Assembly (NCBI GenBank): GCA_043743785.1
Contig: JAYTVW010000137.1
Span: 1 to 33,024 of the forward strand
Length of the DNA stretch: 33,024 bases
Source: JAQTNA01 sp043743785
GTDB taxonomy: Bacteria > Pseudomonadota > Gammaproteobacteria > Burkholderiales > Rhodocyclaceae
Direction of reading: 5' to 3'
Every line of letters starts with the position of its first letter. Within the stretch, counting starts at the first letter, position 1. Positions 23,123 through 31,671 of the stretch are shown here, in pieces. The notes beneath the pieces were generated by a model that was given only the letters and a program-made list of their open reading frames with translations, did no database searches and had not been told where the DNA came from. The translations under genes were made by a program, and so were the position numbers.

Positions 23123-23317
23123 AGTTACGGGGTGGGTCAGGTGATAGGTAGAGGCGGCAGCCTCGTGGAAGACATTCTAGCTATGGGTAGGGACCGGAAG
23201 TAACGGCCGCACATAAACACTGCACTAGGTCCGCCAGCGCGCAACGTTATCGACTTTCGGCGATGCCGTCTGGCAGGGGAAATTATCGCGCTAGAATGCT
23301 TGCCTGAGAGGGAATGT

Positions 23318-24211
23318 ATGGACACAAAAATATTGCCATTGTCGACCAGCCGAGGTGGAAACTTTGGCACGCCACTGCGCTATCCAGGTGGAAAAGGGCG
23401 TCTAGGACCATGGCTGGCCCAGCTACTGCGCCACAATCGCATCAGCGGCGGGACTTATGTAGAGCCGTACGCCGGAGGGGCGGGTGCAGCGATCTTTCTG
23501 CTGAGCCGCGGTTACGTTAATCACATCCTTATCAACGACTTGGACCCGGTGGTGCATGCCTTCTGGCAGGCGCTTCTCAATGACACCGACACCTTCCTGG
23601 GGTTGGTGGAGCAGACGCCGGTCACGATCGAGACCTGGCAAAAGCAGCGGGTGGTGCATGCTAATCCAGATCAGTACAGTTCTACTGAGGTAGGCTTTGC
23701 GACGTTCTTCCTGAACCGGACCAACCGCTCGGGGATACTGACCGGAGGGGTGATCGGCGGGAAAGGGCAGGACGGCCCCTATCTGCTATCGGCCCGCTTC
23801 AATAAGGCCGACCTGGTGCAGCGCATCCGCACCGTGTCCAGCCTCAAACGCCATATTTCCCTGTACAACCAGGACGCCTGTGATTTCCTGGCGGGGCCCT
23901 GCGCCGAACTGTCGGCCCGCAGCCTGATCTATCTGGATCCGCCCTACTTTCACAAGGGCAGCCAGCTCTACCGCAATCACTACAAGCCGGCCGACCATGC
24001 CGGCATTGCCCAGGCCGTCGTCGGCATCAAGACGCCCTGGCTGGTCACCTACGACAACTGTGTCGAAATCACAGCACTGTATGCCGACTGCCAGAGCACG
24101 GAATTTTCCCTGCACTATTCTACGGGCCTGAATCGGCCACGGACTACGGAAGTGATGTTCTACGGGAATCTGGAACTGCAGGAAGCGCCGAAGATGAGCC
24201 GGGCTGGATAG
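23318..24211 (+). CDS. D12-class DNA adenine N6-methyltransferase (Dam-like, solitary)
   Basis: The enzyme would transfer a methyl group from S-adenosylmethionine to adenine N6. RYPGGKGRLGPWLAQ (21-35) and YVEPYAGGAGAAIF (47-60) form the AdoMet pocket, the second being motif I. LINDLDPVVHAFWQAL follows. The catalytic motif is DPPY (207-210) in SLIYLDPPYFHKG. The order and spacing match the D12/Dam class rather than other adenine methylases. The start at 23318 is the ATG preceded by AGAGGGA; a TTG six codons earlier is possible. Length 297 aa. No restriction enzyme gene is adjacent, so it is an orphan methylase, as is common in prophages and islands. The recognition site is not predictable here. 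Confidence 0.85.
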   Translation: MDTKILPLSTSRGGNFGTPLRYPGGKGRLGPWLAQLLRHNRISGGTYVEPYAGGAGAAIFLLSRGYVNHILINDLDPVVHAFWQALLNDTDTFLGLVEQTPVTIETWQKQRVVHANPDQYSSTEVGFATFFLNRTNRSGILTGGVIGGKGQDGPYLLSARFNKADLVQRIRTVSSLKRHISLYNQDACDFLAGPCAELSARSLIYLDPPYFHKGSQLYRNHYKPADHAGIAQAVVGIKTPWLVTYDNCVEITALYADCQSTEFSLHYSTGLNRPRTTEVMFYGNLELQEAPKMSRAG

Positions 24212-24243
24212 GGCGCTCTCTGGAAATCAAGTCTTCTCCCTTA

Positions 24244-24277
24244 CATGAAAAACCCCGCCGAATCGGGGTTTTTCATG
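24244..24277. terminator. Bidirectional intrinsic terminator after the methylase
   Basis: CATGAAAAACCCCG (24244-24257) and CGGGGTTTTTCATG (24264-24277) form a perfect 14-bp stem with loop CCGAAT. It is flanked by A and T runs within the stem and lies 32 bases after the methylase stop. The following 230 bases to 24509 show no gene. Confidence 0.85.
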
Positions 24278-24509
24278 AATGGTTGGTCCCGAAATTCCCG
24301 GCCTTTCCTGACCTATAAGCTCTCCGCAGGAAGTCTTTCGGTAATCCTGCGCATGCCCCTTCCTCGTAAGAGTTGGCCCAGACTACCGACAAACTTTTCG
24401 TAGAGAGCTTACCACGTGCAAATCTCCATCCGTAACGTTGCTTGCATGACGGGGTTCAGCATCTTCCCGGGGTGGGCGGTCGCAGGTACGGGTGGTGCAG
24501 CTTCCCTCG

Positions 24510-24824
24510 CTATTCGATGTTGTGCTTCCAGAAGATCACGTAGCCGATCCATTCTACGAAGAACCACAGCGTGGATAGGGATGCAAAAAACAGGAAGAAC
24601 AGACCTGTCCAGTGCCGGATCAGCTGCACAAAGATCATGGTGCTCGGCGGCGACTCCTGCGGCGTTTCGCCGAAGATCACTGCGGCCAACAAGAATGCCA
24701 GCGCCCCTACGCCGGACACGATCATTTTCCGTTCCCGGATGCGCTTTTCGTTCAGCATCGGATCCAGTGTGCGGATGGACTGGAAGGCGTCCAGATTCAG
24801 CAGGGAAAAGAACCAGTCAAGCAT
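24510..24824 (-). CDS. Small hypothetical membrane protein
   Basis: A 104-residue frame with two clear membrane segments: IVSGVGALAFLLAAVIFG (about 35-52) and WTGLFFLFFASLSTLWFFVE (about 72-91). A charged N-terminal part (LNEKRIRERK) precedes the first segment and a short basic tail (FWKHNIE) ends the protein. I do not recognise the family. The composition is coherent for a two-span membrane protein, and the gene follows the OLD-like ATPase gene by 20 bases on the same strand, so it could be the last member of that operon. The ribosome-binding site is weak. It could act as a membrane effector, but that is only an inference from layout. Confidence 0.55.
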   Translation of the reverse strand: MLDWFFSLLNLDAFQSIRTLDPMLNEKRIRERKMIVSGVGALAFLLAAVIFGETPQESPPSTMIFVQLIRHWTGLFFLFFASLSTLWFFVEWIGYVIFWKHNIE

Positions 24825-24844
24825 GGTGTAATGATAAATAAATA

Positions 24845-26524
24845 CTATTTGAATTCCAATTTTGCTGTTATTACAGCCGCCTTAACAATTTCATCCTCGA
24901 ATTGTTTAACCTCTTCGGGGTGCTCCTGTATCCACAGTTCTGCCATCTGCCAATCGGTCAGGTAAGTAAGCCGTGCATTCATCCATTTTTTTGAAGACTC
25001 CCTATCGTTAATATTGTAGTCGCCATCAAGTAAATAGTTGCGTAGATAATCGCTATTTATCCTGCTTTCAGCCAAGGCGGTGCGTGCAGTTTGGTATTTT
25101 CCGGAAGCTTTGCTAAGTTCTTGGATGAAAGCGTGGAGTGTTCTTTCAGGTGAGAGACCTCGTCCGGAGGCATCTTTTCCTCCTGGTAGTTTTACAATAT
25201 TCTGAGTCCCTTTGCGCGTGCCAGTTATTGAAGAGTCGGCATCTAAAACAATTAGAACTGTGCTAAAGTAAGGGTCGTGTTTGTGCAGACCTTTTAGATT
25301 CTCGCATCCAACACTTAACGGAATACTCTTTAAACTTACTCCTGACTCACGCTTGATTCTGCTTTTGAGTTTTCTGGTTAACAGGCGCACCAGGAAATAG
25401 TGTGCTTCAGGGTCTTCGAGATAAACCTTAATCGTTTTTCGTTTTGCGGTTTCGACTGGAGGAGGCAGCGTCAGGCTCATGTCCCGTTGTATTTCAACTA
25501 AGGAATATCCATTAGCTACGCTGGGGTTAGTGGAATTTGTAAGATATACAACTGAATCAATATGCTTGCCGCGGGGGCCAACTGGGTTTACATCCGGGTG
25601 GATGGTTTCAATAAAACATGCTGAGTGTGTGGTTGCTACTATCTGAAGTCCGAGTTTTCTAGCTGCGTTGGTGAGAGATGATGCAAGTTTTTTCTGAGCA
25701 TGAGGGTGAAATCCTGCATCGATTTCATCAATGACCAGTAATCCGCCAGGGTAGTCAGGTTGCTCACGTTTTATTTTTTGGAATGAGGCGAGTGCAGAGG
25801 CTATGGCACTCAGGCTATCTTGGCCAAGAGAGATGCATTTTGGACTGTGTGCGTAGTCCGGGTGTTTGGCGCTTTTCTTTACCCCCTTGATGCCTTGTGT
25901 CGTGATTGTGTTAATGGCGCTCTGTATTCCAGTTCCGATTACGGATGAGATGAACTGTTGAATAAAGCTTGCATCTTCCGGGGCAATATCTTTGTCTAGG
26001 GTGTTGGTTACCATGTCTGGGTTACTTTCGCCGACTGGAAGCATCCTGGTCATGCCAAGATAAATTGTCGGCAGAGGTACCTTGGCATCCCTGCCAACCA
26101 GTACAGCTCCAGAATCGTCGCAAAAGTCTTGAAGCGGATCATTTCTCGAAACAACTCGAACCTCGTGCCGGTCACCCCGTTCGGTGAGTGAGCAACATTT
26201 CGTCAGAATTTTACCGTCAATCTCGTATTGTATAAGAGGGGATGGAAGCGGGATTCCTTTTCCCTTGGGTTCTTCAAATTCTCTTGCATGGTCTATGTGA
26301 ATTATTTCATTCAGGCTCTGGTAAAATCCACGATTTAGGTAGGTTTGAAATGAAGCGTCTCTAATACCTGAGCCGTTTGAGACTAGTCCTAAAATTGTTG
26401 ACTTCCCTATTCCATTGTGGCCTGCAATTAAGGTTAGTCGGTCTGCGAAATTGATGGTTAGGTTCCCAAGTTTTCTAAATGGGGGTGTGTTAAAACTCAG
26501 AGATTTTATTTTTATGGCAGGCAT
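24845..26524 (-). CDS. OLD-like ATPase with C-terminal TOPRIM-type nuclease domain
   Basis: The N-terminal part is an ABC/SMC-type ATPase. Walker A is GHNGIGKST (35-43), a signature-like segment is LGQDSLSAIASAL (233-245), Walker B is LLVIDEID (262-269), and a switch histidine lies in ATTHSACF. The C-terminal part has TOPRIM features: KVYLEDPEAHYFL with Glu370, then VLIVLDADSS with Asp428 and Asp430. This domain order defines the OLD family (P2 phage Old, GajA of Gabija, PARIS and retron-associated ATPases), whose members often act in anti-phage defence. Length 559 aa. The gene is markedly more AT-rich than its upstream neighbour and has no good ribosome-binding site. It follows the ParB-domain gene by 83 bases. 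Confidence 0.8.
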   Translation of the reverse strand: MPAIKIKSLSFNTPPFRKLGNLTINFADRLTLIAGHNGIGKSTILGLVSNGSGIRDASFQTYLNRGFYQSLNEIIHIDHAREFEEPKGKGIPLPSPLIQYEIDGKILTKCCSLTERGDRHEVRVVSRNDPLQDFCDDSGAVLVGRDAKVPLPTIYLGMTRMLPVGESNPDMVTNTLDKDIAPEDASFIQQFISSVIGTGIQSAINTITTQGIKGVKKSAKHPDYAHSPKCISLGQDSLSAIASALASFQKIKREQPDYPGGLLVIDEIDAGFHPHAQKKLASSLTNAARKLGLQIVATTHSACFIETIHPDVNPVGPRGKHIDSVVYLTNSTNPSVANGYSLVEIQRDMSLTLPPPVETAKRKTIKVYLEDPEAHYFLVRLLTRKLKSRIKRESGVSLKSIPLSVGCENLKGLHKHDPYFSTVLIVLDADSSITGTRKGTQNIVKLPGGKDASGRGLSPERTLHAFIQELSKASGKYQTARTALAESRINSDYLRNYLLDGDYNINDRESSKKWMNARLTYLTDWQMAELWIQEHPEEVKQFEDEIVKAAVITAKLEFK

Positions 26525-26607
26525 AATTATTTTAATTGTTGCGTTGGTTATTTTAAGCGGCTGTGTCCATTATTTATTAAATCCAAAATTTGAATTTGTT
26601 GATTAAA

Positions 26608-28026
26608 TTACCGCCAGCAGGCGACGACGAAGCAGCCGATTTCATCCCAAAACGTGTTCAACACCTGTGCGTTTGGATGAAAGTTGTCTTTGTGGAGGTA
26701 GGCCTGCACAGTCTTGACGTGCAGCATGCCTTCTTCGGTGCGGGTGTAGCGCATGACCAAGTCGTGTTGTTGTTTGGACATCAATCCCGCCGTCTGCATG
26801 TGGTCTGCTGTGGTGGCCATGCTCTTGTGCAGATATTGCTCAGGCTTGAGCGATTTCCTCTCACGATAGTAGTCGTTGCTCAATTCCAGCAGTGCGCGCA
26901 GCAGCATGGCTGTGGACAGCGGTGTGACATTGGGATTGAGATTGCGCAGTTCGACAATGATTGATCGAGCCTTGGTCTCGGACGCAGGAATTGTGATTCC
27001 AGGTGATGCATTTTTCCGAGGGCCGAATAGGCAAACCCTATCCCAAGGCGCCTTTGTAGGGCTTTGGGGTTTCGGCTCCGGCTTAGGTTCGCCCTCGGGC
27101 GTGTCCGGCGAGGTGGTTGCCGGTGCTTCCGCTTTAGGGGAAGGCGCGCTTCCAGGTGCCGTAGTCGACGCTTCCGGAGACGGTGACTCATTCGCAGTCG
27201 CTTGCGACTGGGGTGCCGGTCCCACTTCCGCACGGACCCTTTGGAAGTAGGCCAACTGCTCGTCGGATGTGAAAATTGAGCCCGGCTCACCTGTTCGTGT
27301 GACATTGATCCGTTTGGTGGCCACGTCATTCACCACGCGGGCAGCCAAGGCGTAGGCCTGGGGCACTGGCAGCGTGGGCTTGAGCGCATCATTTTCGATG
27401 GCGAAGCCAATCAGGGCTAGGGTGGTAGCGTTTAGGCCCCGCTGCAAATTGGTGATGTTGAAATCATCCTCCACCTGCATGCCTTGCTCTTCGACCCACT
27501 GTACAAGTTGGGCCGCTCGTCGGTTCTGGTCACTGGCTTTCAACTGTAGGTTGAACAGGGACTTCAGCAGGGCCGACCAGTTACGCTGGCCCGCGCCCGA
27601 ATTTTCGCCAGTGTGCTTGCGTTCGAGATACTTGAGGATGGTCCGTTCGTCGTCACAGGCCAGGCAATCAATCATCTCCGGGATGTTGGCGGCCTCGGCG
27701 TCTGCAATACGCCCGATCAAATTCACCAGGCCCGAATCCGGCAGGCACAACGTGGGTTGATTCAGGAGCTTCAGCGCGGTGATTCGCCGGTTGCCGTCCC
27801 TTACGACCCATTTTCCTTCGGTATCTTTTGAGACAAGGATGTGGTCAGGCGTGAGGCCATCGCTTGCAATATCTTTCAGCAAGTTCAGGAAGCTTTCCCG
27901 CTCGCGCAAAATTCGAGCAATGCAGTCGTTCTGGTCTTGTCCATGCCGGATACGTGGATTGTGGGTGTCCAGCAGCAGGTCGGTAATGGGTACGGCGGGA
28001 ACGTGATAGTGTTTTTTGCGCGACAT
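26608..28026 (-). CDS. ParB/sulfiredoxin-domain protein with proline-rich linker
   Basis: The N-terminus (about residues 8-90) is a ParB/Srx-like domain: PITDLLLDTHNPR, then ILVSKDTEGKWVVRDGNRRI with TALKLL. The R-D-G-N-R-R segment corresponds to the nucleotide-binding GxxR(R) box of this fold; ParB proteins use CTP here, while other members have ATPase or nuclease activity. A Pro/Glu/Ala-rich disordered linker spans about 280-345, and a separate helical domain ends the protein. Chromosomal ParB features such as a clear central helix-turn-helix and a ParA partner are missing, so segregation is unlikely. AAAGG lies five bases before the ATG. It is first in a minus-strand set with the OLD-like ATPase. 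Its function is unknown. Length 472 aa. Confidence 0.75.
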   Translation of the reverse strand: MSRKKHYHVPAVPITDLLLDTHNPRIRHGQDQNDCIARILRERESFLNLLKDIASDGLTPDHILVSKDTEGKWVVRDGNRRITALKLLNQPTLCLPDSGLVNLIGRIADAEAANIPEMIDCLACDDERTILKYLERKHTGENSGAGQRNWSALLKSLFNLQLKASDQNRRAAQLVQWVEEQGMQVEDDFNITNLQRGLNATTLALIGFAIENDALKPTLPVPQAYALAARVVNDVATKRINVTRTGEPGSIFTSDEQLAYFQRVRAEVGPAPQSQATANESPSPEASTTAPGSAPSPKAEAPATTSPDTPEGEPKPEPKPQSPTKAPWDRVCLFGPRKNASPGITIPASETKARSIIVELRNLNPNVTPLSTAMLLRALLELSNDYYRERKSLKPEQYLHKSMATTADHMQTAGLMSKQQHDLVMRYTRTEEGMLHVKTVQAYLHKDNFHPNAQVLNTFWDEIGCFVVACWR

Positions 28027-28151
28027 TGAAGCCTTTCGGGTACCTTGATCTCATCGTTCAATTACTTATATTGCTTTATCATTACTTATCCAGAATTATC
28101 AGTGTGTCCTTGCAGCTTACTACTCTGCAACCACACCAAGCGGGCAAGCGA

Positions 28152-28358
28152 TCAGACCCAATCAGCGACCCCGTTGCGAACGGCACAGCAGATAAATTTC
28201 AGGTTCGACAACTCGCTAATGTCAGGGGGGACGGACCGCGTCATGTCGGAAGCCATGTCATGAAGAAGGGCCGCCAAGGTCCTTTCATGGGTGGGCAGGC
28301 CGCCTGCGGACTGTATCTGGGACAGTCGGGCGGCAAACTGGATGAGGTTTTGATGCAT
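28152..28358 (-). CDS. Small hypothetical protein
   Basis: A 68-residue frame begins MHQNLIQFAARLSQIQSAGG and continues with LPTHERTLAALLHDMASDMT. AGGG lies eight bases before the ATG. The composition (amphipathic helices, few repeats) looks protein-like, and it is upstream of the ParB-domain gene on the same strand with a 125-base gap. No family recognised. It could be an intact small gene or the remnant of a larger one; the surrounding 28030-29460 stretch contains other debris. Confidence 0.35.
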   Translation of the reverse strand: MHQNLIQFAARLSQIQSAGGLPTHERTLAALLHDMASDMTRSVPPDISELSNLKFICCAVRNGVADWV

Positions 28359-28445
28359 GAGGCGAACCCTGGTCAAGCTACTGCATAAACAAAACTGGTT
28401 TTGTGAAGGGCTCTGACAGACCCCCGTACCACGCTTGGGACAGCA

Positions 28446-28660
28446 TCAAGGTTGGCGCTCCGTTCGCTCCATCTCCTTAAATTGCCCCGCAAGATCTTGA
28501 GGCCGGACTTGCATGAAAGGATAATGGGTTATACGCCGATGACCCTGCCTGATGCAATATGCCAGTACGAAAGTCATAGATGACCTGTCGTAAGGATAAG
28601 TCGCTAGAAAACTCAAATATGAGGGAGGCAAGTGTTGAGGAGGAATTTCATTTAAGAGCA
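28446..28660 (-). pseudogene. C-terminal gene fragment cut by insertion-sequence debris
   Basis: The frame reads LPPSYLSFLATYPYDRSSMT, then FVLAYCIRQGHRRITHYPFM, and ends KEMERTERQP. It looks like natural protein sequence but has no start; upstream it runs straight into the truncated transposase. Most likely the 3' end of a gene interrupted by the element. No family recognised. Confidence 0.3.
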
Positions 28661-28694
28661 GCAGACTGCTGGTGAGGCCATACAAGCGCGTCAA

Positions 28695-29462
28695 CCAAGC
28701 CTCTTGGCGGTGCGCTTGACCATGGTCTGAGCGGCATCCCGCTCGGCCGTGCCGGTGGACAGAGTCGTTCCACATCCACCACCAGCCTATGCCGATTCTC
28801 CATGAGGGCGTGGCCCAGCTAAGCCATGTGGGCCTTGTCGCCTTCAGCCTTCTTGTACAGCCGGGCGTCCGGATCGGTGGTGGAGCCATGGGTGTCGTTC
28901 GAGCGCCTTTGCCCCTTGAAATCCACTCTGGGATTGAGCCCGCCATCTTCCGGTGGCTTGCCCGAACCATCCTTGGGCTAGAAACTCTTCAAGGACGCCC
29001 AGGCTTCGATCAGGGTGCCGTCCACCTTGAAGTGCTCCGAAGACACTAACTCCCGCCGCGATGCCAGCAGCAGGACCTTGCCGAAGAAGGCCCGGCTTAC
29101 CGTTTCATTGAGCAGACGCTCCCTGTTCTTGGAAAAGGTTGAGTGATCCCAGACGGCCTCCTCCATGTTCAGACCGACGTGAGCACGGTAGAGCAGGTTG
29201 TACTCGATGTGCTGCACTAGTTGCCGCTCGGAGCGAAGCTAATACAACACATGAATCAGGCTGGCCTGGCCCGCAGCAAGCGTTCCGGCGCAACCGACTG
29301 GCGTCCCGTGCGACAGTACAGCGCGTCGAACTCGGCATGCAGCGTTCCCAGCAAGGCATCCACTACGCCGCGCAATTTGCGCAGCGGGTGGTTCTGCGGA
29401 ATCCGCTCCTCCTGCGTCCGATAACTGAACAACACCGCCTCAGTAACATCTGCGCCCCGCAT
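28695..29462 (-). mobile_element. Decayed IS5-family insertion sequence (transposase pseudogene)
   Basis: Transposase blocks appear in order but in different frames. MRGADVTEAVLFSYRTQEER opens the protein. ADFDALY- and LLRA-type segments follow, then RSERQLVQHIEYNLLYRAHV. The most recognisable block is MEEAVWDHSTFSKNRERLLN, followed by EHFKVDGTLIEAWASLKSF, RSNDTHGSTTDPDARLYKK and GHALMENRH. These match DDE transposases of the IS5 type; the D in KVDGTLIEAWAS and in STTDPDARL fit catalytic positions. There is at least one frameshift (near 29240), and in-frame stops follow KSF and HMA. The C-terminal third, including the catalytic Glu region, is missing after about 28695. It cannot move by itself. 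Terminal inverted repeats were not identified. Confidence 0.85.
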
Positions 29463-29680
29463 CGCCTACCCAAGACTGCTGAAAGAAAACATAAATACAC
29501 CAATAGCATAGATCGGATGGCAGCGAAATTCAACACCCTGCTAATTTCCCGTGGCGCTGAAAGGGACGGTCCTTTTGAAACAAAAATATGTGGATACTTT
29601 GATTCCGGAATTCCTGTTAATCGTACTCGAAAAGTACAAACCCAAAAGGCAAGGATGTTTTTTGATATATGGGAAGGGGC

Positions 29681-30517
29681 TTATCTCTTTGCCCACGATA
29701 CCCGACAAGTTGCAAGTCTTGATATGGCCTTGATTACAACAGAGTCTGAATACTTTTTAATCTCTGGGTTAAATTTCTTTAGTTCGTCTAGCAAATCTCG
29801 CCTTTGGCCTGTGTATCGAAACTTGTTTGTCTCAGGGATGGTTTTTTTGCTAATATTTTTGAATATTCGATTGGCAGCGGCTTCGATAATAGACGTTTTT
29901 ATAAGAGCGTATGCATTTGCGCCGACGATGTCCTCTATGTTGTTTTTGCTTCTAATATTCTGATGGCTAGGTGAGTTAAGGAGTGGCAATTCTCGAATAT
30001 CAAGCCTCCATTGTTGGCCAACAATGGAGGCTTTGTCAATTGAAGCTAACAGGAAAACATCAAGTGGAAATTCTATTGTATTATTCCCATGTTTTCTTGT
30101 TTTTGTTTTTTTCTTTTGAGGGACGACCCAGCACGGCCATTTTTTGGTGGACTCAAAAGCCCATCGAGAAAAGGCATCGATAAAAGATTGTTGCCGGCCC
30201 CCGATTGATAGCCAGAAATCTATCGCCACTCGACTCCAGGTTAATGGCGAGAGTTCCGTGGTGGCGTCAAATGTTGTTGAGTATGTTTTTAGGTGTTTTG
30301 ATAACAGTTCAATCACTTTTGCGTGGTCACGAGGAGGTGATTTGCGTAATACATCATCTCCGGTCAAGAAGAACTCAAAATATTCCGCAACGGCTTCGGC
30401 GTCCAGTTTGTTGTTGAGATATAGGTCTGCGAAGAATACGCGGGTTATGGCGACAGAAACCGGCCACGTATTCGCGTTAAAGTCGAGAATATTGTCTTGA
30501 CTAGGTGATTTCTTCAT
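29681..30517 (-). CDS. Hypothetical AT-rich protein
   Basis: A 278-residue frame starting MKKSPSQDNILDFNANTWPV. No signal peptide or membrane segment is seen. Segments such as ITRVFFADLYLNNKLDAEAV and NNTIEFPLDVFLLASIDKAS are coherent, and the C-terminal half is lysine-rich (IFKNISKKTIPETNKF). I do not recognise the family. The ATG at 30517 is preferred to a TTG nine codons earlier; no strong ribosome-binding site is visible. Base composition is far more AT-rich than the core genes, suggesting horizontal acquisition. It stands alone between the transposase debris and the phage-like module. The 218 bases between it and the transposase fragment show no gene. Confidence 0.6.
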   Translation of the reverse strand: MKKSPSQDNILDFNANTWPVSVAITRVFFADLYLNNKLDAEAVAEYFEFFLTGDDVLRKSPPRDHAKVIELLSKHLKTYSTTFDATTELSPLTWSRVAIDFWLSIGGRQQSFIDAFSRWAFESTKKWPCWVVPQKKKTKTRKHGNNTIEFPLDVFLLASIDKASIVGQQWRLDIRELPLLNSPSHQNIRSKNNIEDIVGANAYALIKTSIIEAAANRIFKNISKKTIPETNKFRYTGQRRDLLDELKKFNPEIKKYSDSVVIKAISRLATCRVSWAKR

Positions 30518-30688
30518 AAAAGCACATCCGGGAACAATTGGCAACGATAGTCTGTCATGATGAAAAACGTATTAGGTATAACGAGCAGGAACCCTGCTGT
30601 GGGTGTATTGCCTTCCTTGACCGTGGAGTCCCCGCACTAGGCCGAGAACATCCATTTTGATTCTTGTGCCCTCCAGTACCCGCGATAC

Positions 30689-30708
30689 CCGTGTGGGTCC
30701 CCACACGG
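30689..30708. repeat. Short palindrome with 9-bp arms
   Basis: CCGTGTGGG (30689-30697) and CCCACACGG (30700-30708) are perfect inverted arms separated by two bases (TC). It may be a protein-binding site or part of the structured region before the phage-like genes. Confidence 0.7.
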
Positions 30709-30752
30709 CAGTTAGCGACATCTCCTGTGAACCAGAGGCATTTTTCCTGCTC

Positions 30753-30810
30753 GCCCATGGGGGACCCTACGAGACAGAAAGCAGTAGCTCTCGTAGGGTC
30801 CCCCATGGGC
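30753..30810. repeat. Perfect 22-bp inverted repeat
   Basis: The left arm at 30753-30774 begins GCCCATGGGGGACCC and the right arm at 30789-30810 ends GGGTCCCCCATGGGC. Both 22-base arms are perfect, with a 14-base loop. There is no T-run, so it is not a terminator. The GC content is far above that of the surrounding AT-rich DNA. An origin hairpin or recombination site of a mobile element is a reasonable reading. Confidence 0.8.
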
Positions 30811-31079
30811 AACTACGAGCATGCCACTCCCACACCCACACATCGCAAGTTCATACAAATTCGGCCCTGGATGCTTTCCGTCCACGCGGTCTCCTACTTT
30901 CGATTGTCCTCCCGTTTCCTCTCAAAATAATCGAAAGTTTAGCCAGAGAAAGCATTTGTTGGGGTGTTTTCGGCGTTCTTTGGAGCCTTGGGGGAGATTT
31001 TGAAAACATCTGTAAAGGCCCGGTGCTAGGGCGGACGCACTATTTGTACTCCGCTCGTTAGCAGATGTTCGGAGCTTTT

Positions 31080-31391
31080 ATGAAAAATAATTTCAAGACA
31101 GTTGAGGCGGCAAGTGATCTGCCTCAAGCCCTTCCTCCTGTTGATCGTGCGGCCCTATGCGCGGCTAGTCAGCGGCAGAGCGATCCTTCCTCAGTATCAG
31201 CAGCGAGCAACTTCGACACTCTGCCGAATGCTGCTTACGTGCGTTTGGCTGTGGTCAAGGAACTTTTTGCCTGCTCTACCGCGACCGTCTGGCGTTCGGT
31301 GAAGAGCCACCGCATTCCCGCGCCCAAGAAGTTTTCCCCACGGATAACTGCTTGGAACGTGGGGGACTTGCGGGCCGCGTTGAAGGCCTAA
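31080..31391 (+). CDS. AlpA-like helix-turn-helix regulator
   Basis: The C-terminal half (about residues 50-103) is an AlpA-type DNA-binding domain. AYVRLAVVKELFACSTATVW carries the helix-turn-helix, and RSVKSHRIPAPKKFSPRITA with WNVGDLRAALKA forms the wing and last helix. The N-terminal half is a low-complexity lead. The ATG at 31080 is chosen because GGAG lies five bases upstream; an earlier ATG at 31065 includes that site. Length 103 aa. Such small regulators often precede the replication initiator in filamentous phages and related elements, and here a gene II/X-like initiator follows after 280 bases. Confidence 0.75.
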   Translation: MKNNFKTVEAASDLPQALPPVDRAALCAASQRQSDPSSVSAASNFDTLPNAAYVRLAVVKELFACSTATVWRSVKSHRIPAPKKFSPRITAWNVGDLRAALKA

Positions 31392-31462
31392 GGCAGCATG
31401 AACTGAAGTTTCGCTAACGCCAATTTCAAGTGTCGGTCGAACTGAAAACTGTAAATCATCAA

Positions 31463-31503
31463 GTGAAATTCGTGGCGGTAACTTCGGCAGTTACGAATTT
31501 CAC
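31463..31503. promoter_or_regulatory. Bulged hairpin, candidate replication-origin structure
   Basis: AGTTACGAATTTCAC (31489-31503) pairs with GTGAAATTC plus GTAACT on the left side (31463-31484), with a short unpaired bulge between the two left segments and a loop of TCGGC. It lies in the 280-base gap between the AlpA-like gene and the initiator gene. Phages that replicate by rolling circle carry their nick site in hairpins at such positions. Alternatively it is a regulator-binding site. The rest of the gap shows no gene. Confidence 0.45.
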
Positions 31504-31671
31504 GTTTTGGCCAAGATTGTTGGAAGGATGTGGTTGCAGGCTTGGTTTGACCGTGCTGAAGCTGATGCCCGGCTGAAAGCGGCTACGGCGACATTGCCAT
31601 GCTTATAGTAATTGATGTTGTACTCAGGCATTCATAACTTTGCTTGACGTGAATAAATTTTGGAGAATTTC

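Larger units (their letters stand above)
30545..31064. other. Gene-free 520-bp interval rich in inverted repeats
   Basis: No frame here reads like a protein on either strand. It contains the 9-bp-arm palindrome at 30689-30708 and the 22-bp-arm inverted repeat at 30753-30810. It separates the unknown gene at 29681-30517 from the AlpA-like/replication-initiator pair, and so could be the control or attachment region of the phage-like element. Confidence 0.6.

Noticed and set aside
26608..28026. Chromosome-partitioning ParB
   Set aside because: No ParA partner, no clear central helix-turn-helix, and the proline-rich linker and location do not fit a segregation operon.
30700..31062. Possible integron attC sites (GTTAGC words near 30711 and 31058)
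   Set aside because: The words do not fit GTTRRRY and lack a paired RYYYAAC at the right distance; no integrase is present.
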